Origin: Streptomyces sp. OR43
Lineage (GTDB): Bacteria > Actinomycetota > Actinomycetes > Streptomycetales > Streptomycetaceae
Length of the DNA stretch: 64,000 nucleotides
Direction: 5' to 3'
NCBI RefSeq assembly: GCF_008042275.1
Contig: NZ_RDBK01000043.1
Location: forward strand, 4,202,818 to 4,266,817
In this document: positions 28,317 through 36,320 of the stretch, one piece after another
Position numbering within the stretch: position 1 is the stretch's first letter
How the letters are laid out: each line of letters begins with the position of its first letter
The notes under the pieces: model-generated
The model's input: the letters and a program-made list of their open reading frames with translations, nothing else
Told to the model about the DNA's origin: nothing
The model's database searches: none
Position numbers and translations under genes: made by a program

Positions 28317-29091
28317 GACGGCGGATCTCCCCACGCAGTTGTTCGGTGATCTCGACGGACAGTTCCGCGACCGCGGTGTCCTCGATGCGGCGCGGCTGCT
28401 CGATGTCGACCGTCCACTCGCGGGCGATCCGGCCGGGGCGGGAGGAGAGCAGCACCACGCGCTCGGCGAGACGTACCGCCTCGCGCACGTTGTGCGTGAC
28501 GAACAGGACCGAGACGTTCGTCTCGCGCCAGATCCGGGTCAGCTCGTCGTGCAGCACATCCCGGGTGATGGCGTCGAGCGCGGCGAACGGCTCGTCCATC
28601 AAGAGCAGCTGACTGTCCTGGGCGAGCGCTCGGGCCATCGCCACCCGCTGCCGCATGCCGCCCGACAGCTCGTGTACCCGCTTGCCGTACGCCCCGCCCA
28701 GCCGCACCAGCTCCAGCAGCCGCTCCGCCTCCGTACGGCGTTCCGACTTCGGCACGCCGCGCAGACGCAGGGCCAGCTCGATGTTCTTGCCCGCGGTCAG
28801 CCACGGGAACAGGGCGTGCTCCTGGAACATCAGGGCCGGCCGCCCGCCGGGGGTCTCGATGGTCCCCCCGGTCGGGCGGTCGAGTCCGGCCACCAGATTG
28901 AGCAGCGTCGACTTACCGCACCCGGAGGCTCCCAGGAGGGTGACGAACTCGCCCGGAGCGACATCGAGCGTGATGTCGTCCAGGACCAGCTGCGCTCCCG
29001 TGGGTCCGGCGAAGGACTTCGAGACATGTGCGATGCGGGCGGCGTGCCCGGCCTCGACACGGTCCTCGGCCTTGGTGAGGGTGTTCGCCAT
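28303..29091 (-). CDS. ssuB: sulfonate ABC transporter ATP-binding protein
   Basis: A 262-residue ATPase of the NrtD/SsuB class. Walker A is GASGCGKST at about 54-62, the Q-loop is ALMFQEHALFPWL, the signature LSGGMRQRVAMARAL, Walker B LLLMDEPFAALD and the H-loop VLFVTHNVREAV. AGGAGG stands 8 bases before the ATG at 29091. It energises the SsuC permease and lies between ssuA and ssuC in the sulfur operon. Confidence 0.94.
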   Translation of the reverse strand: MANTLTKAEDRVEAGHAARIAHVSKSFAGPTGAQLVLDDITLDVAPGEFVTLLGASGCGKSTLLNLVAGLDRPTGGTIETPGGRPALMFQEHALFPWLTAGKNIELALRLRGVPKSERRTEAERLLELVRLGGAYGKRVHELSGGMRQRVAMARALAQDSQLLLMDEPFAALDAITRDVLHDELTRIWRETNVSVLFVTHNVREAVRLAERVVLLSSRPGRIAREWTVDIEQPRRIEDTAVAELSVEITEQLRGEIRRHGQH

Positions 29092-29124
29092 GGTCGTCAC
29101 CTCCTGGGGTCTTCGAGCGGCTGG

Positions 29125-30240
29125 TTACTTGACGCCGAGACCGGCGTCGGCGACCTCGGGCTTGCCCGCGGCCTTGAGGATCTTGTTCAGCGGCTTCAGG
29201 TCGTAGATGCCCTTGAGGTCGGGCTCCTCCAGCAGACCGGCCTTCACCGCGTGCTCGGCCTGCGCGTCGAGCGTGGCGGCCAGCGGGTCGTCGGTGATCT
29301 GGATCGACTTCCAGGCCGGGTCGATGATCTCGGCCGGCAGCGCCTTGCCGGTGAGCTTCTTCAGCGCGGCGTTCGCGGAGGCCTTCGCCTTGTCGGGATT
29401 GGCGTTGATCCAGGCGTTCGTGTTCACCGAGCCGCGCAGCACGGCCTCGACGACGTCCGGGTGCTCCTTGAGGAACTTCTGCGACACGATGATGTTCGTG
29501 ATCACGAACTTGTCGTCGGGCCACAGCGTCGACTCGTTCAGCAGTTCCTTGGCGCCCTCGGCGACCAGCTTGGAGGCGGTCGGCTCGGGGACCCAGGCGC
29601 CGTCGATGGAACCGGACTTGTAGGCGTCCGGGGTCACCTTGTTGTCCGTACGGACGACGGAGACGTCACCCTTGCCGCTCTGGGCGTCGACCTTCCAGCC
29701 CTTCTCGGAGATCCAGTTGAGGAAGGCCACGTCCTGGGTGTTGCCGAGCTGCGGGGTGGCGATCTTCTTGCCCTTGAGGTCGTCCAGGGTCTTGATCTTG
29801 TCCGGGTTGACGACCAGCTTCACGCCGCCGGAGGCGGCACCACCGATGATCCGCAGGTTCTTGCCCTGGGACTTGGTGTAGCCGTTGATGGACGGCGAGG
29901 GGCCGATGAAGCCGATGTCGATCGAGTCGGCGTTCAGGGCCTCGATCTCGGAAGGACCGGCGTTGAACGTCGAGGTCTTGAGCTGGGTGCCGCCGAGCTC
30001 CTTCTGGAACAGACCCTCCTGGTCGCCCACGAGCGCGGTGGCGTGGGTGAGGTTCGGGAAGTACCCGATCCGCACGGTGTCGGCGGAGAGCTTCTTTCCG
30101 TCGGCGGCGACGTTCGCCTTCTTGGCGTCGTCGTCCTTCGCGTCGGAGCCGTAGCCGCAGGCGGTGAGCGCCACGGCGAGCAGCGGCAGTGCGGCGGCAG
30201 CGGCGAGGCTGCGGCGAAGCGTGGTACGGGGGGCAGACAC
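29125..30240 (-). CDS. ssuA: aliphatic sulfonate ABC transporter substrate-binding lipoprotein
   Basis: A 371-residue binding protein with a lipoprotein signal (LLAVALTAC, Cys28). The mature part shows VRIGYFPNLTHATALVGDQEGLFQ and FNAGPSEIEALNADSIDIGFIGP, typical of SsuA/TauA/NrtA-type proteins. It captures sulfonates outside the membrane for SsuBC. The GTG at 30240 is preceded by GAGAGGA; the longer open frame upstream has no such site. It stands 243 bases after cysN, the only large gap in the run, and a small Cys-containing ORF (30270-30395) fills part of that gap. Confidence 0.92.
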   Translation of the reverse strand: MSAPRTTLRRSLAAAAALPLLAVALTACGYGSDAKDDDAKKANVAADGKKLSADTVRIGYFPNLTHATALVGDQEGLFQKELGGTQLKTSTFNAGPSEIEALNADSIDIGFIGPSPSINGYTKSQGKNLRIIGGAASGGVKLVVNPDKIKTLDDLKGKKIATPQLGNTQDVAFLNWISEKGWKVDAQSGKGDVSVVRTDNKVTPDAYKSGSIDGAWVPEPTASKLVAEGAKELLNESTLWPDDKFVITNIIVSQKFLKEHPDVVEAVLRGSVNTNAWINANPDKAKASANAALKKLTGKALPAEIIDPAWKSIQITDDPLAATLDAQAEHAVKAGLLEEPDLKGIYDLKPLNKILKAAGKPEVADAGLGVK

Positions 30241-30269
30241 GGGAGGTCTTCCTCTCGGAGGCCCGGTGC

Positions 30270-30395
30270 TCACGTCCCTCGGAAGTCCGGGGACGCGGCC
30301 GGGAGGTCGGCAGGTCTTCGTCTGAACTGGCGGTACAGGCGGTGCGGTTGGTGCTGCCGGGCGCGCAGGCAGTGCGCGTACGTCAACGCGCACAT
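30270..30395 (-). CDS. possible 41-residue leader ORF upstream of ssuA
   Basis: An ORF from ATG at 30395 to TGA at 30270 encodes 41 residues beginning MCALTYAHCLRARQHQ. It has two Cys in the first nine codons and the rare arginine codons AGA-CGA-AGA near codons 25-27. It ends 30 bases before the ssuA GTG. Position and composition suggest a sulfur-responsive leader peptide, but I cannot confirm homology, and the strong codon bias of true Streptomyces genes is hard to judge at this size. Confidence 0.35.
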   Translation of the reverse strand: MCALTYAHCLRARQHQPHRLYRQFRRRPADLPAASPDFRGT

Positions 30396-30483
30396 CGCGC
30401 AACCCCGCCCTGGCCGCTGCCGAGGGCGCCGCTGCCGACGCGGCCGCCCTCCTTCGCGAAGGTCGAAAAGACGTCGCGACTCA

Positions 30484-31827
30484 TCAGAAGTCCCACTCGG
30501 CGTCGTCGTCCACCGGGGTCCCGGTCTCCGGGACGGCGGCGAACGAGGCGCCCGCCATGCCGGCCGAGAGCGTGGTGCCGTCGGCCGGGTCGATCAAAAG
30601 GAAGGACCCGGTGCGGCGCGAGTCGGCGTACGCGTCGAGCGCGAGCGGCTCGGCGGTACGGATCACGACGCGGCCTATGTCGTTGGCGACGAGCCGGCCG
30701 GGTGCCGGGTGCTGCGAGAGGTCGTCCAGCGTCAGCCGGGACGGGATGTCCTTGACGATCGCCTTGACCGTGCGGGTGGTGTGCTTGAGCAGCACCCGCT
30801 GGCCCACGGTGAGCGGCTGGTCGGCGACGTGGCAGACGGTCGCCTCGACGTCCTGGGTGACGGCGGGCGAGTCGTCCGCCGGGGCGATCAGGTCGCCGCG
30901 CGAGACGTCGATGTCGTCGGCCAGGCGCAGGGTGACCGACTGGGGGGCCCAGGCGATGTCCACGCTGTCGCCGAGCAGATCGATGCCGGCGACCGTCGAC
31001 GTACGGCCGGAGGGCAGCACGGTGACGGGTTCGCCGACGCGGAACACACCGGCGGCGATCTGGCCCGCGTAGCCCCGGTAGTCGGGGAGCTCGGCGGTCT
31101 GCGGACGGATCACGTACTGGACGGGGAACCGGGCGTGGCAGGCGGTGAGGTCGTGGCTGACCGGGACCGTCTCCAGGTGTTCCAGGACGGTCGGGCCGCC
31201 GTACCAGTCCATGTGCGCCGACGGCTCCACGACGTTGTCGCCGGCCAGCGCGGAGATCGGGATGGCGGTGATCTCCGGGACACCCAGGGAGGCCGCGTAC
31301 GCGGTGAACTCCTCGGCGATGGCGGCGAACACCGGCTCCGCGTACGCGACCAGGTCCATCTTGTTCACGGCCAGCACCACGTGCGGGACGCGGAGCAGCG
31401 CCGCGACGGCGGCGTGCCGGCGGGTCTGCTCGACGACGCCGTTGCGGGCGTCGACCAGGACCACGGCCAGCTCGGCCGTGGAGGCGCCCGTCACCATGTT
31501 GCGGGTGTACTGCACATGGCCCGGGGTGTCGGCGAGGATGAACCGGCGGCGGGTGGTGGCGAAGTAGCGGTAGGCGACATCGATGGTGATGCCCTGCTCG
31601 CGCTCGGCCCGCAGCCCGTCGGTCAGCAGCGCCAGGTCCGGCGCCTCCTGGCCGCGCTTGCGGGACGCGTCCTCGACGGCCTCCAGCTGGTCGGTGAGGA
31701 CCGACTTGGAGTCGTGCAGCAGCCGTCCGACGAGGGTGGACTTGCCATCGTCGACGGACCCCGCGGTGGCGAACCGCAGCAGGGTGGTGGTCGACAACTG
31801 CTCGGCCAACTGGGTGGGTGTGGTCAT
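30484..31827 (-). CDS. cysN: sulfate adenylyltransferase subunit 1 (GTPase)
   Basis: A 447-residue GTPase subunit of ATP sulfurylase, related to EF-Tu. The G1 motif GSVDDGKST is at about 23-31, G3 is LADTPGHVQYTRNM (DxxGH) and G4 is LAVNKMDLVAY. GTP hydrolysis drives formation of APS from sulfate and ATP with CysD. It ends near residue 447, so it is not fused to APS kinase, unlike CysNC proteins of mycobacteria. It follows cysD by one base. Confidence 0.95.
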   Translation of the reverse strand: MTTPTQLAEQLSTTTLLRFATAGSVDDGKSTLVGRLLHDSKSVLTDQLEAVEDASRKRGQEAPDLALLTDGLRAEREQGITIDVAYRYFATTRRRFILADTPGHVQYTRNMVTGASTAELAVVLVDARNGVVEQTRRHAAVAALLRVPHVVLAVNKMDLVAYAEPVFAAIAEEFTAYAASLGVPEITAIPISALAGDNVVEPSAHMDWYGGPTVLEHLETVPVSHDLTACHARFPVQYVIRPQTAELPDYRGYAGQIAAGVFRVGEPVTVLPSGRTSTVAGIDLLGDSVDIAWAPQSVTLRLADDIDVSRGDLIAPADDSPAVTQDVEATVCHVADQPLTVGQRVLLKHTTRTVKAIVKDIPSRLTLDDLSQHPAPGRLVANDIGRVVIRTAEPLALDAYADSRRTGSFLLIDPADGTTLSAGMAGASFAAVPETGTPVDDDAEWDF

Positions 31828-31828
31828 T

Positions 31829-32764
31829 TTAGAAGTACCCCTCGCGCTTACGGTCTTCCATCGCGGCCTCGGACATCTTGTCGTCGGCGCGGGTCGCGCC
31901 CCGCTCGGTGAGCCGGGAGGCGGCGATCTCGGTGATCACGGCGTCCAGCGTGGTGGCGTCGGAGTCGACGGCGCCGGTGCAGGACATGTCGCCGACGGTG
32001 CGGTAGCGCACCTGACGGGTCTCGACCGTCTCGTGTTCCTTGGGGCCGCCCCAGTCGCCCGCGGTCAGCCACATGCCGGAGCGGTTGAAGACCTCGCGCT
32101 CATGGGCGAAGTAGATCTGGGGGAGCTCGATGCCCTCGCGCTCGATGTACTGCCACACGTCGAGCTCGGTCCAGTTGGAGATCGGGAAGACCCGCACGTG
32201 CTCACCGGCGGCGTGCCGGCCGTTGTAGAGCTGCCACAGTTCCGGGCGCTGACGGCGCGGGTCCCACTGGGAGAACTCGTCGCGCAGCGAGAAGACCCGC
32301 TCCTTGGCGCGCGCCTTCTCCTCGTCGCGGCGGCCGCCGCCGAACACGGCGTCGAAGCGGTGCTGCTGGATCGCCTCGGTCAGCGGCACGGTCTGGAGCG
32401 GGTTGCGGGTGCCGTCGGGCCGCTCGCGGAGCTTGCCGGCGTCGATGTACTCCTGGACGGAGGCGACGTGCAGGCGCAGCCCGTGCTCGGCGACCGTGCG
32501 GTCGCGGTACTCCAGGACCTCGGGGAAGTTGTGCCCGGTGTCCACGTGCAGCAGCGTGAACGGCACCGGCGCGGGCGCGAACGCCTTGAGCGCCAGGTGC
32601 AGCATCAGGATGGAGTCCTTGCCGCCGGAGAAGAGGATCACCGGCCGCTCGAACTCTCCCGCCACCTCACGGAAGATGTGCACGGCCTCGGACTCCAGGG
32701 AGTCCAGGTGGCTGAGTGCGTACGGATTGTCGGTGCCTTCCGACACAGTCGCGACGGTCGTCAC
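31829..32764 (-). CDS. cysD: sulfate adenylyltransferase subunit 2
   Basis: A 311-residue catalytic subunit of ATP sulfurylase. The PP-loop is VILFSGGKDSILMLHLAL, and other conserved parts are LLHVDTGHNFPEV, VFGGGRRDEEKARAKERVFS and the C-terminal EDRKREGYF. With CysN it adenylylates sulfate to APS. The GTG at 32764 overlaps the stop of cysC (GTGA), with GAGAGGGG before it. All genes from the sulfite reductase to cysN are tightly spaced on the same strand. Confidence 0.95.
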   Translation of the reverse strand: MTTVATVSEGTDNPYALSHLDSLESEAVHIFREVAGEFERPVILFSGGKDSILMLHLALKAFAPAPVPFTLLHVDTGHNFPEVLEYRDRTVAEHGLRLHVASVQEYIDAGKLRERPDGTRNPLQTVPLTEAIQQHRFDAVFGGGRRDEEKARAKERVFSLRDEFSQWDPRRQRPELWQLYNGRHAAGEHVRVFPISNWTELDVWQYIEREGIELPQIYFAHEREVFNRSGMWLTAGDWGGPKEHETVETRQVRYRTVGDMSCTGAVDSDATTLDAVITEIAASRLTERGATRADDKMSEAAMEDRKREGYF

Positions 32765-33306
32765 GCTGCACCCCTCTCGCTCAGCAGCGCGTACAGCTCC
32801 GCCGCGGACTCCTGCACGGTCTGCTGGTGCGACTCGATCCGCAGATCGGGCGACTCGGGCGCCTCGTAGGGGTCGTCCACCCCGGTCAGCCCGCTGATCT
32901 CGCCCGCCGCCTGCTTGGCGTAGAGCCCCTTCACATCGCGCACCGAGCACACCTCGACCGGAGTGGCGACATGCACCTCCAGGTAGGCGGTGCCCTCGGC
33001 CTGGTGCCGCTTGCGGACCGCGTCGCGGCTGTCCGCGTACGGGGCGATGACCGGGACCAGCACCTTCACGCCGTTGGCCGCCAGCAGTTCGGCGACGAAG
33101 CCGATCCGCTGGACGTTGGTGTGGCGGTCCTCGCGGGTGAAGCCGAGGCCCGCGGAGAGGAACTCGCGGATCTCGTCACCGTCGAGCACCTCCACCCGGT
33201 GGCCCTCGCCGCGCAGCCGCCCGGCGAGTTCGTACGCGATGGTGGTCTTGCCCGCGCTCGGCAGACCGGTCAGCCAGACGGTGGCTCCCGTCTCCGTCAC
33301 GCTCAT
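32761..33306 (-). CDS. cysC: adenylyl-sulfate kinase
   Basis: A 181-residue APS kinase making PAPS. Walker A is WLTGLPSAGKTT (about 11-22), followed by VLDGDEIREFLSAGLGFTREDRHTN, the APS-binding signature, then VIAPYADSRDAVR and DVKGLYAKQAAGEI. The ATG at 33306 has AGGAG 8 bases before it; an in-frame ATG at 33330 overlapping the cysH stop has none. Its presence next to a CysH of the iron-sulfur type is notable, because that type usually uses APS directly. Confidence 0.93.
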   Translation of the reverse strand: MSVTETGATVWLTGLPSAGKTTIAYELAGRLRGEGHRVEVLDGDEIREFLSAGLGFTREDRHTNVQRIGFVAELLAANGVKVLVPVIAPYADSRDAVRKRHQAEGTAYLEVHVATPVEVCSVRDVKGLYAKQAAGEISGLTGVDDPYEAPESPDLRIESHQQTVQESAAELYALLSERGAA

Positions 33307-33329
33307 CGAAGTCTCCTGATCAGTCGTCA

Positions 33330-34046
33330 TCAGTCGTGCAGCCCGCATTCGGTCTTGCCGCGCCCGGCCCAGCGTCCGGCCCGTGCGTCCTCGCCCTCCA
33401 GCACCCGCCGGGTGCAGGGGGCGCAGCCCACGGAGGCGTAACCGTCCATCAGCAGCGGGTTGGTGAGCACCCCGTGCTCGGCGACGTACGCGTCGACGTC
33501 GTCCTGGGTCCAGCGGGCGATCGGCGAGACCTTGACCTTCTGCCGCTTCTCGTCCCAGCCGACCACCGGGGTGTTCGCCCGGGTGGGGGACTCGTCGCGG
33601 CGCAGCCCGGTGGCCCAGGCCGTGTACGAGGTCAGGCCCTTTTCCAGGGGCCCGACCTTGCGCAGCTTGCAGCAGAGGTCGGGGTCGCGGTCGTGCAGTT
33701 TCGGGCCGTACGCGGCGTCCTGCTCGGCCACGGTCTGCCGCGGGGTGAGTGTGATGACGTTGACGTCCATCACCGCGTCCACCGCGTCACGGGTGCCGAT
33801 CGTCTCGGGGAAGTGGTAGCCCGTGTCGAGGAAGACGACGTCCACCCCGGGCAGCGCCCGGGAGGCGAGGTGCGCGACGACCGCGTCCTCCATCGACGAC
33901 GTCACACAGAACCGCTTGCCGAAGGTGCGGGTGGCCCACTGGAGGATCTCCAGGGCGGAGGCGTTCTCCAGCTCGCGGCCCGCGCGCTCGGCCAGCTCCC
34001 TGAGCTCGGCCGCCGAGAGCTTGTCGGCCTGCAGAGTGTCCGTCAT
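33330..34046 (-). CDS. cysH: APS/PAPS reductase with iron-sulfur cysteine set
   Basis: A 238-residue reductase that turns activated sulfate to sulfite. The P-loop-like part is CVTSSMEDAVVAHL and VVFLDTGYHFPET. Cys125 and Cys126 (DLCCKLRK) plus Cys208 and Cys211 (GCAPCTRR) form the CC...CxxC set that binds a [4Fe-4S] cluster in APS-using reductases. The catalytic Cys234 lies in the C-terminal KTECGLHD. Electrons would come from thioredoxin. The ATG overlaps the stop of the 59-residue zinc-ribbon gene. The substrate (APS or PAPS) is uncertain because cysC is next to it. Confidence 0.93.
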   Translation of the reverse strand: MTDTLQADKLSAAELRELAERAGRELENASALEILQWATRTFGKRFCVTSSMEDAVVAHLASRALPGVDVVFLDTGYHFPETIGTRDAVDAVMDVNVITLTPRQTVAEQDAAYGPKLHDRDPDLCCKLRKVGPLEKGLTSYTAWATGLRRDESPTRANTPVVGWDEKRQKVKVSPIARWTQDDVDAYVAEHGVLTNPLLMDGYASVGCAPCTRRVLEGEDARAGRWAGRGKTECGLHD

Positions 34047-34222
34047 ATCCCGTCCCCTTCACCGTTGTTGCGCTCCAGCCCCCGGGCCAGCAGGCCCAGG
34101 AACTTCAGCTGGAACGCCCGGTTGCAGGAGGCGCATTCCCAGGCTCCGTGACCGGCCTCGTGCGGGAGCAGGTCCTCGTCGCCGCAGTACGGGCAGTGGA
34201 ACGGTGCGGCGCGCTCGCTCAT
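34043..34222 (-). CDS. 59-residue zinc-ribbon protein of the sulfur operon
   Basis: A small ORF, ATG at 34222 to TGA at 34043, starting MSERAAPFHCPYCGDEDLLP. It has two CxxC knuckles, CPYC (10-13) and CASC (30-33), spaced like a zinc ribbon or rubredoxin-like fold. Its start overlaps the sulfite reductase stop (ATGA) and its stop overlaps the cysH ATG, so it is translated as part of the operon. I recall a small conserved protein at this place in other Streptomyces. It could carry Zn or Fe and might help CysH or the sulfite reductase, but no function is shown. Confidence 0.88.
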   Translation of the reverse strand: MSERAAPFHCPYCGDEDLLPHEAGHGAWECASCNRAFQLKFLGLLARGLERNNGEGDGI

Positions 34223-35916
34223 GACAGCGACTCCGCACTGGCCCGGGCCGCCCAGGTCGCGAAGCGCTCGTCGTCCTCGCGCTCCTTCTGGAAGTTCCCG
34301 AGCACCCGCTCGACGTAGTCGGGCAGTTCGGCCGACGTGACCTTCAGGCCGCGGACCTTGCGGCCGAAGCCGGCCTCCAGGCCGAGCGCGCCGCCCAGGT
34401 GGACCTGGTAGCCCTCCACCTGGTTGCCCTCGTCGTCCAGCATGAGCTGGCCCTTGAGGCCGATGTCAGCGGTCTGGATACGGGCGCAGGCGTTGGGGCA
34501 GCCGTTGATGTTGATGGTGAGCGGCTCGTCGAACTCCGGGAGGCGGCGCTCCAGTTCGTCGATGAGCGAGGCGCCGCGCGCCTTGGTCTCGACGATCGCC
34601 AGCTTGCAGTACTCGATGCCCGTGCAGGCCATCGTGCCGCGGCGGAAGGGTGACGGCTTCACCTGGAAGCCGAGCTCCTCGAGGCCGGCCACCAGGGAGT
34701 CGACCTGATCCGGCTCCACGTCGAGGATCAGCATCTTCTGCTCGACCGTGGTGCGCAGCCGGTCCGATCCGTGCGCGGCCGCCAGATCGGCGATCTTGGT
34801 GAGGGTGGGACCGTCGACCCGGCCGACACGGGGCGCGAAGCCGACGTAGCGGCGGCCGTCCTGCTGCTCGTGGACGCCCACGTGGTCGCGCCAGCGGCTG
34901 CTGGGCTGCTCGGGCGCGGGGCCGTCGAGCAGGGGACGCTTCAGGTACTCGTCCTCCAGTACCTGACGGAACTTGACGGGGCCCCAGTCGGCCATCAGGA
35001 ACTTCAGCCGGGCACGGGTGCGCAGCCGCCGGTAGCCGTAGTCCCGGAAGATCCCGACCACGCCGGCCCAGACGTCGGAGACCTCGTGCAACGGCACCCA
35101 GGCGCCGAGGCGTTCGGCGAGCCGCGGGTTGGTCGAGAGGCCGCCGCCGACCCAGAGGTCGAAGCCGGGGCCGTGTTCGGGGTGGACGACGCCGACGAAG
35201 GCGATGTCGTTGATCTCGTGGACCACGTCCTGCACGGGCGAGCCGGAGATCGCGGTCTTGAACTTGCGCGGCAGGTTGGAGAACTCCTTGCTGCCGATGT
35301 AGCGGTCGTGGATCTCGTCGACCGCCGGGGTCCCGTCGATGATCTCGTCGGCGGCGATCCCCGCCACCGGGGAGCCGATGATCACTCGGGGGCAGTCGCC
35401 GCAGGCCTCCGTCGTGGACAGGCCGACGGCCTCCAGCTTCTCCCAGATGGCCGGAACGTCCTCGATGCGGATCCAGTGCAGCTGGATGTTCTGCCGGTCG
35501 GTGACATCGGCGGTGCCCCGCGCGTACTTCTCGGAGACCTCGCCGATCGCCCGCAGCTGGGCCACGGTCAGCCGGCCGCCGTCGATCCGGACCCGCAGCA
35601 TGAAGTAGCGGTCGTCCAGCTCCTCCGGCTCCAGCACGGCGGTCTTGCCGCCGTCGATGCCGGGCTTGCGCTGGGTGTACAGCCCCCACCAGCGCATGCG
35701 TCCGCGAAGGTCGTTGGGGTCGATGGAGTCGAACCCGCGCTTGGAGTAGATCGTCTCAATGCGTGTCCGCACGTTGAGACTGTCGTCGTCCTTCTTGAAC
35801 TGCTCATTGCCGTTCAGCGGGGTGTAGTGCCCCAGGGCCCACTGACCTTCGCCACGGTGGCGGCCCGCTTTACGGCGGGGCGCGGCGGGCGCGGGCTGTT
35901 CCGGGGTAGCGGCCAT
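34219..35916 (-). CDS. ferredoxin-dependent sulfite reductase (NirA/SirA type)
   Basis: A 565-residue siroheme enzyme that reduces sulfite to sulfide with six electrons from ferredoxin. The cluster/siroheme ligands are Cys431 and Cys437 (MACTGIEYCKLA) and Cys473 and Cys477 (NGCPNACAR), giving C-x5-C and C-x3-C. The two repeated ferredoxin-like halves are clear (DVTDRQNIQLHWIRIEDVP; YVGFAPRVGRVDGPTLTKIA). It resembles mycobacterial NirA/SirA; nitrite reductases share this form, and the sulfur operon decides the call. It is the first structural gene of the operon and follows the leader peptide. Confidence 0.94.
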   Translation of the reverse strand: MAATPEQPAPAAPRRKAGRHRGEGQWALGHYTPLNGNEQFKKDDDSLNVRTRIETIYSKRGFDSIDPNDLRGRMRWWGLYTQRKPGIDGGKTAVLEPEELDDRYFMLRVRIDGGRLTVAQLRAIGEVSEKYARGTADVTDRQNIQLHWIRIEDVPAIWEKLEAVGLSTTEACGDCPRVIIGSPVAGIAADEIIDGTPAVDEIHDRYIGSKEFSNLPRKFKTAISGSPVQDVVHEINDIAFVGVVHPEHGPGFDLWVGGGLSTNPRLAERLGAWVPLHEVSDVWAGVVGIFRDYGYRRLRTRARLKFLMADWGPVKFRQVLEDEYLKRPLLDGPAPEQPSSRWRDHVGVHEQQDGRRYVGFAPRVGRVDGPTLTKIADLAAAHGSDRLRTTVEQKMLILDVEPDQVDSLVAGLEELGFQVKPSPFRRGTMACTGIEYCKLAIVETKARGASLIDELERRLPEFDEPLTININGCPNACARIQTADIGLKGQLMLDDEGNQVEGYQVHLGGALGLEAGFGRKVRGLKVTSAELPDYVERVLGNFQKEREDDERFATWAARASAESLS

Positions 35917-36030
35917 GACAGTACGTCCTTCGGGACTGCAGGAGGGCGGCTCTGAACTGCACACTCGCGTCTGGGCGCGGCGGTGCGCAGGGTTTGCAGA
36001 GAAAGGGTGATCGCGGCGGTGCTGGAACTC

Positions 36031-36114
36031 TCAGCTCGCCGGACAGATGGCGCTGGACATGCGGCCGAGGTCGACGTGGCGTCGACTCACCAAGGCAATT
36101 CCAGTTCCAGACAT
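36031..36114 (-). CDS. 27-residue sulfur leader peptide
   Basis: ATG at 36114 to TGA at 36031 gives 27 residues, and a GTG at 36090 gives 19. The C-terminal part reads RRHVDLGRMSSAICPAS. This R-R-H-V-D-L-x-R-x-x-S-A-x-C pattern is the one I know from the putative leader peptides annotated before sulfur and cysteine genes in Streptomyces. The single Cys codon four codons before the stop fits a ribosome-stalling sensor of Cys-tRNA. It ends 114 bases before the sulfite reductase gene, the first gene of the operon. Confidence 0.8.
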   Translation of the reverse strand: MSGTGIALVSRRHVDLGRMSSAICPAS

Positions 36115-36198
36115 GACGGAAGCGTGTCACGCGGGTCTCCGGGCAGTCCACCACTATCCATGATGTGGACGAGACTGTCCCGACACGTGAGATGATGT

Positions 36199-36226
36199 GG
36201 CGCCCGTCACGTGGATGACGGGCGCC
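36199..36226 (-). terminator. hairpin terminator between the acetyltransferase gene and the sulfur operon
   Basis: GGCGCCCGTCA (36199-36209) pairs perfectly with TGACGGGCGCC (36216-36226) around a six-base loop. It lies about 95 bases after the stop of the minus-strand acetyltransferase gene and upstream of the sulfur leader, so it should separate the two transcripts. Confidence 0.65.
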
Positions 36227-36320
36227 TGGTGGCCGGAATACCGGACAACCATGTGCATTTCTTACATGTCTTACAAGCGCTTCTTCCGGGCGCTCCGATG
36301 AAGGGTTCCTGCGAGAGGTC

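Larger units (their letters stand above)
35917..36320. other. 404-base control region of the sulfur operon
   Basis: This stretch holds the leader peptide gene (36031-36114), an inverted repeat with arms GTCCAC (36146-36151) and GTGGAC (36165-36170), and the hairpin at 36199-36226 that ends the upstream acetyltransferase gene. Between the leader stop and the sulfite reductase ATG are 114 bases where an attenuator could fold. I could not identify the promoter with confidence. Confidence 0.55.

Noticed and set aside
30482-30484. 33-codon ORF starting at the cysN stop codon (ATG at 30484, minus)
   Set aside because: It overlaps the stop by TGATG, but it has no ribosome site of its own and a Gly/Arg/Ala-rich translation without the known leader pattern.
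28159-31911. Plus-strand open frame of 1250 codons across the ssu-cys genes
   Set aside because: It is antisense to ssuC, ssuB, ssuA and cysN, which have clear motifs, and its translation is low-complexity Arg/Gly/Val-rich. It is an artefact of GC-rich codon bias.
36146-36170. GTCCAC-N13-GTGGAC inverted repeat as a defined sulfur-regulator site
   Set aside because: The arms are only six bases and no second copy was found near other sulfur genes, so I mention it only as part of the control region.
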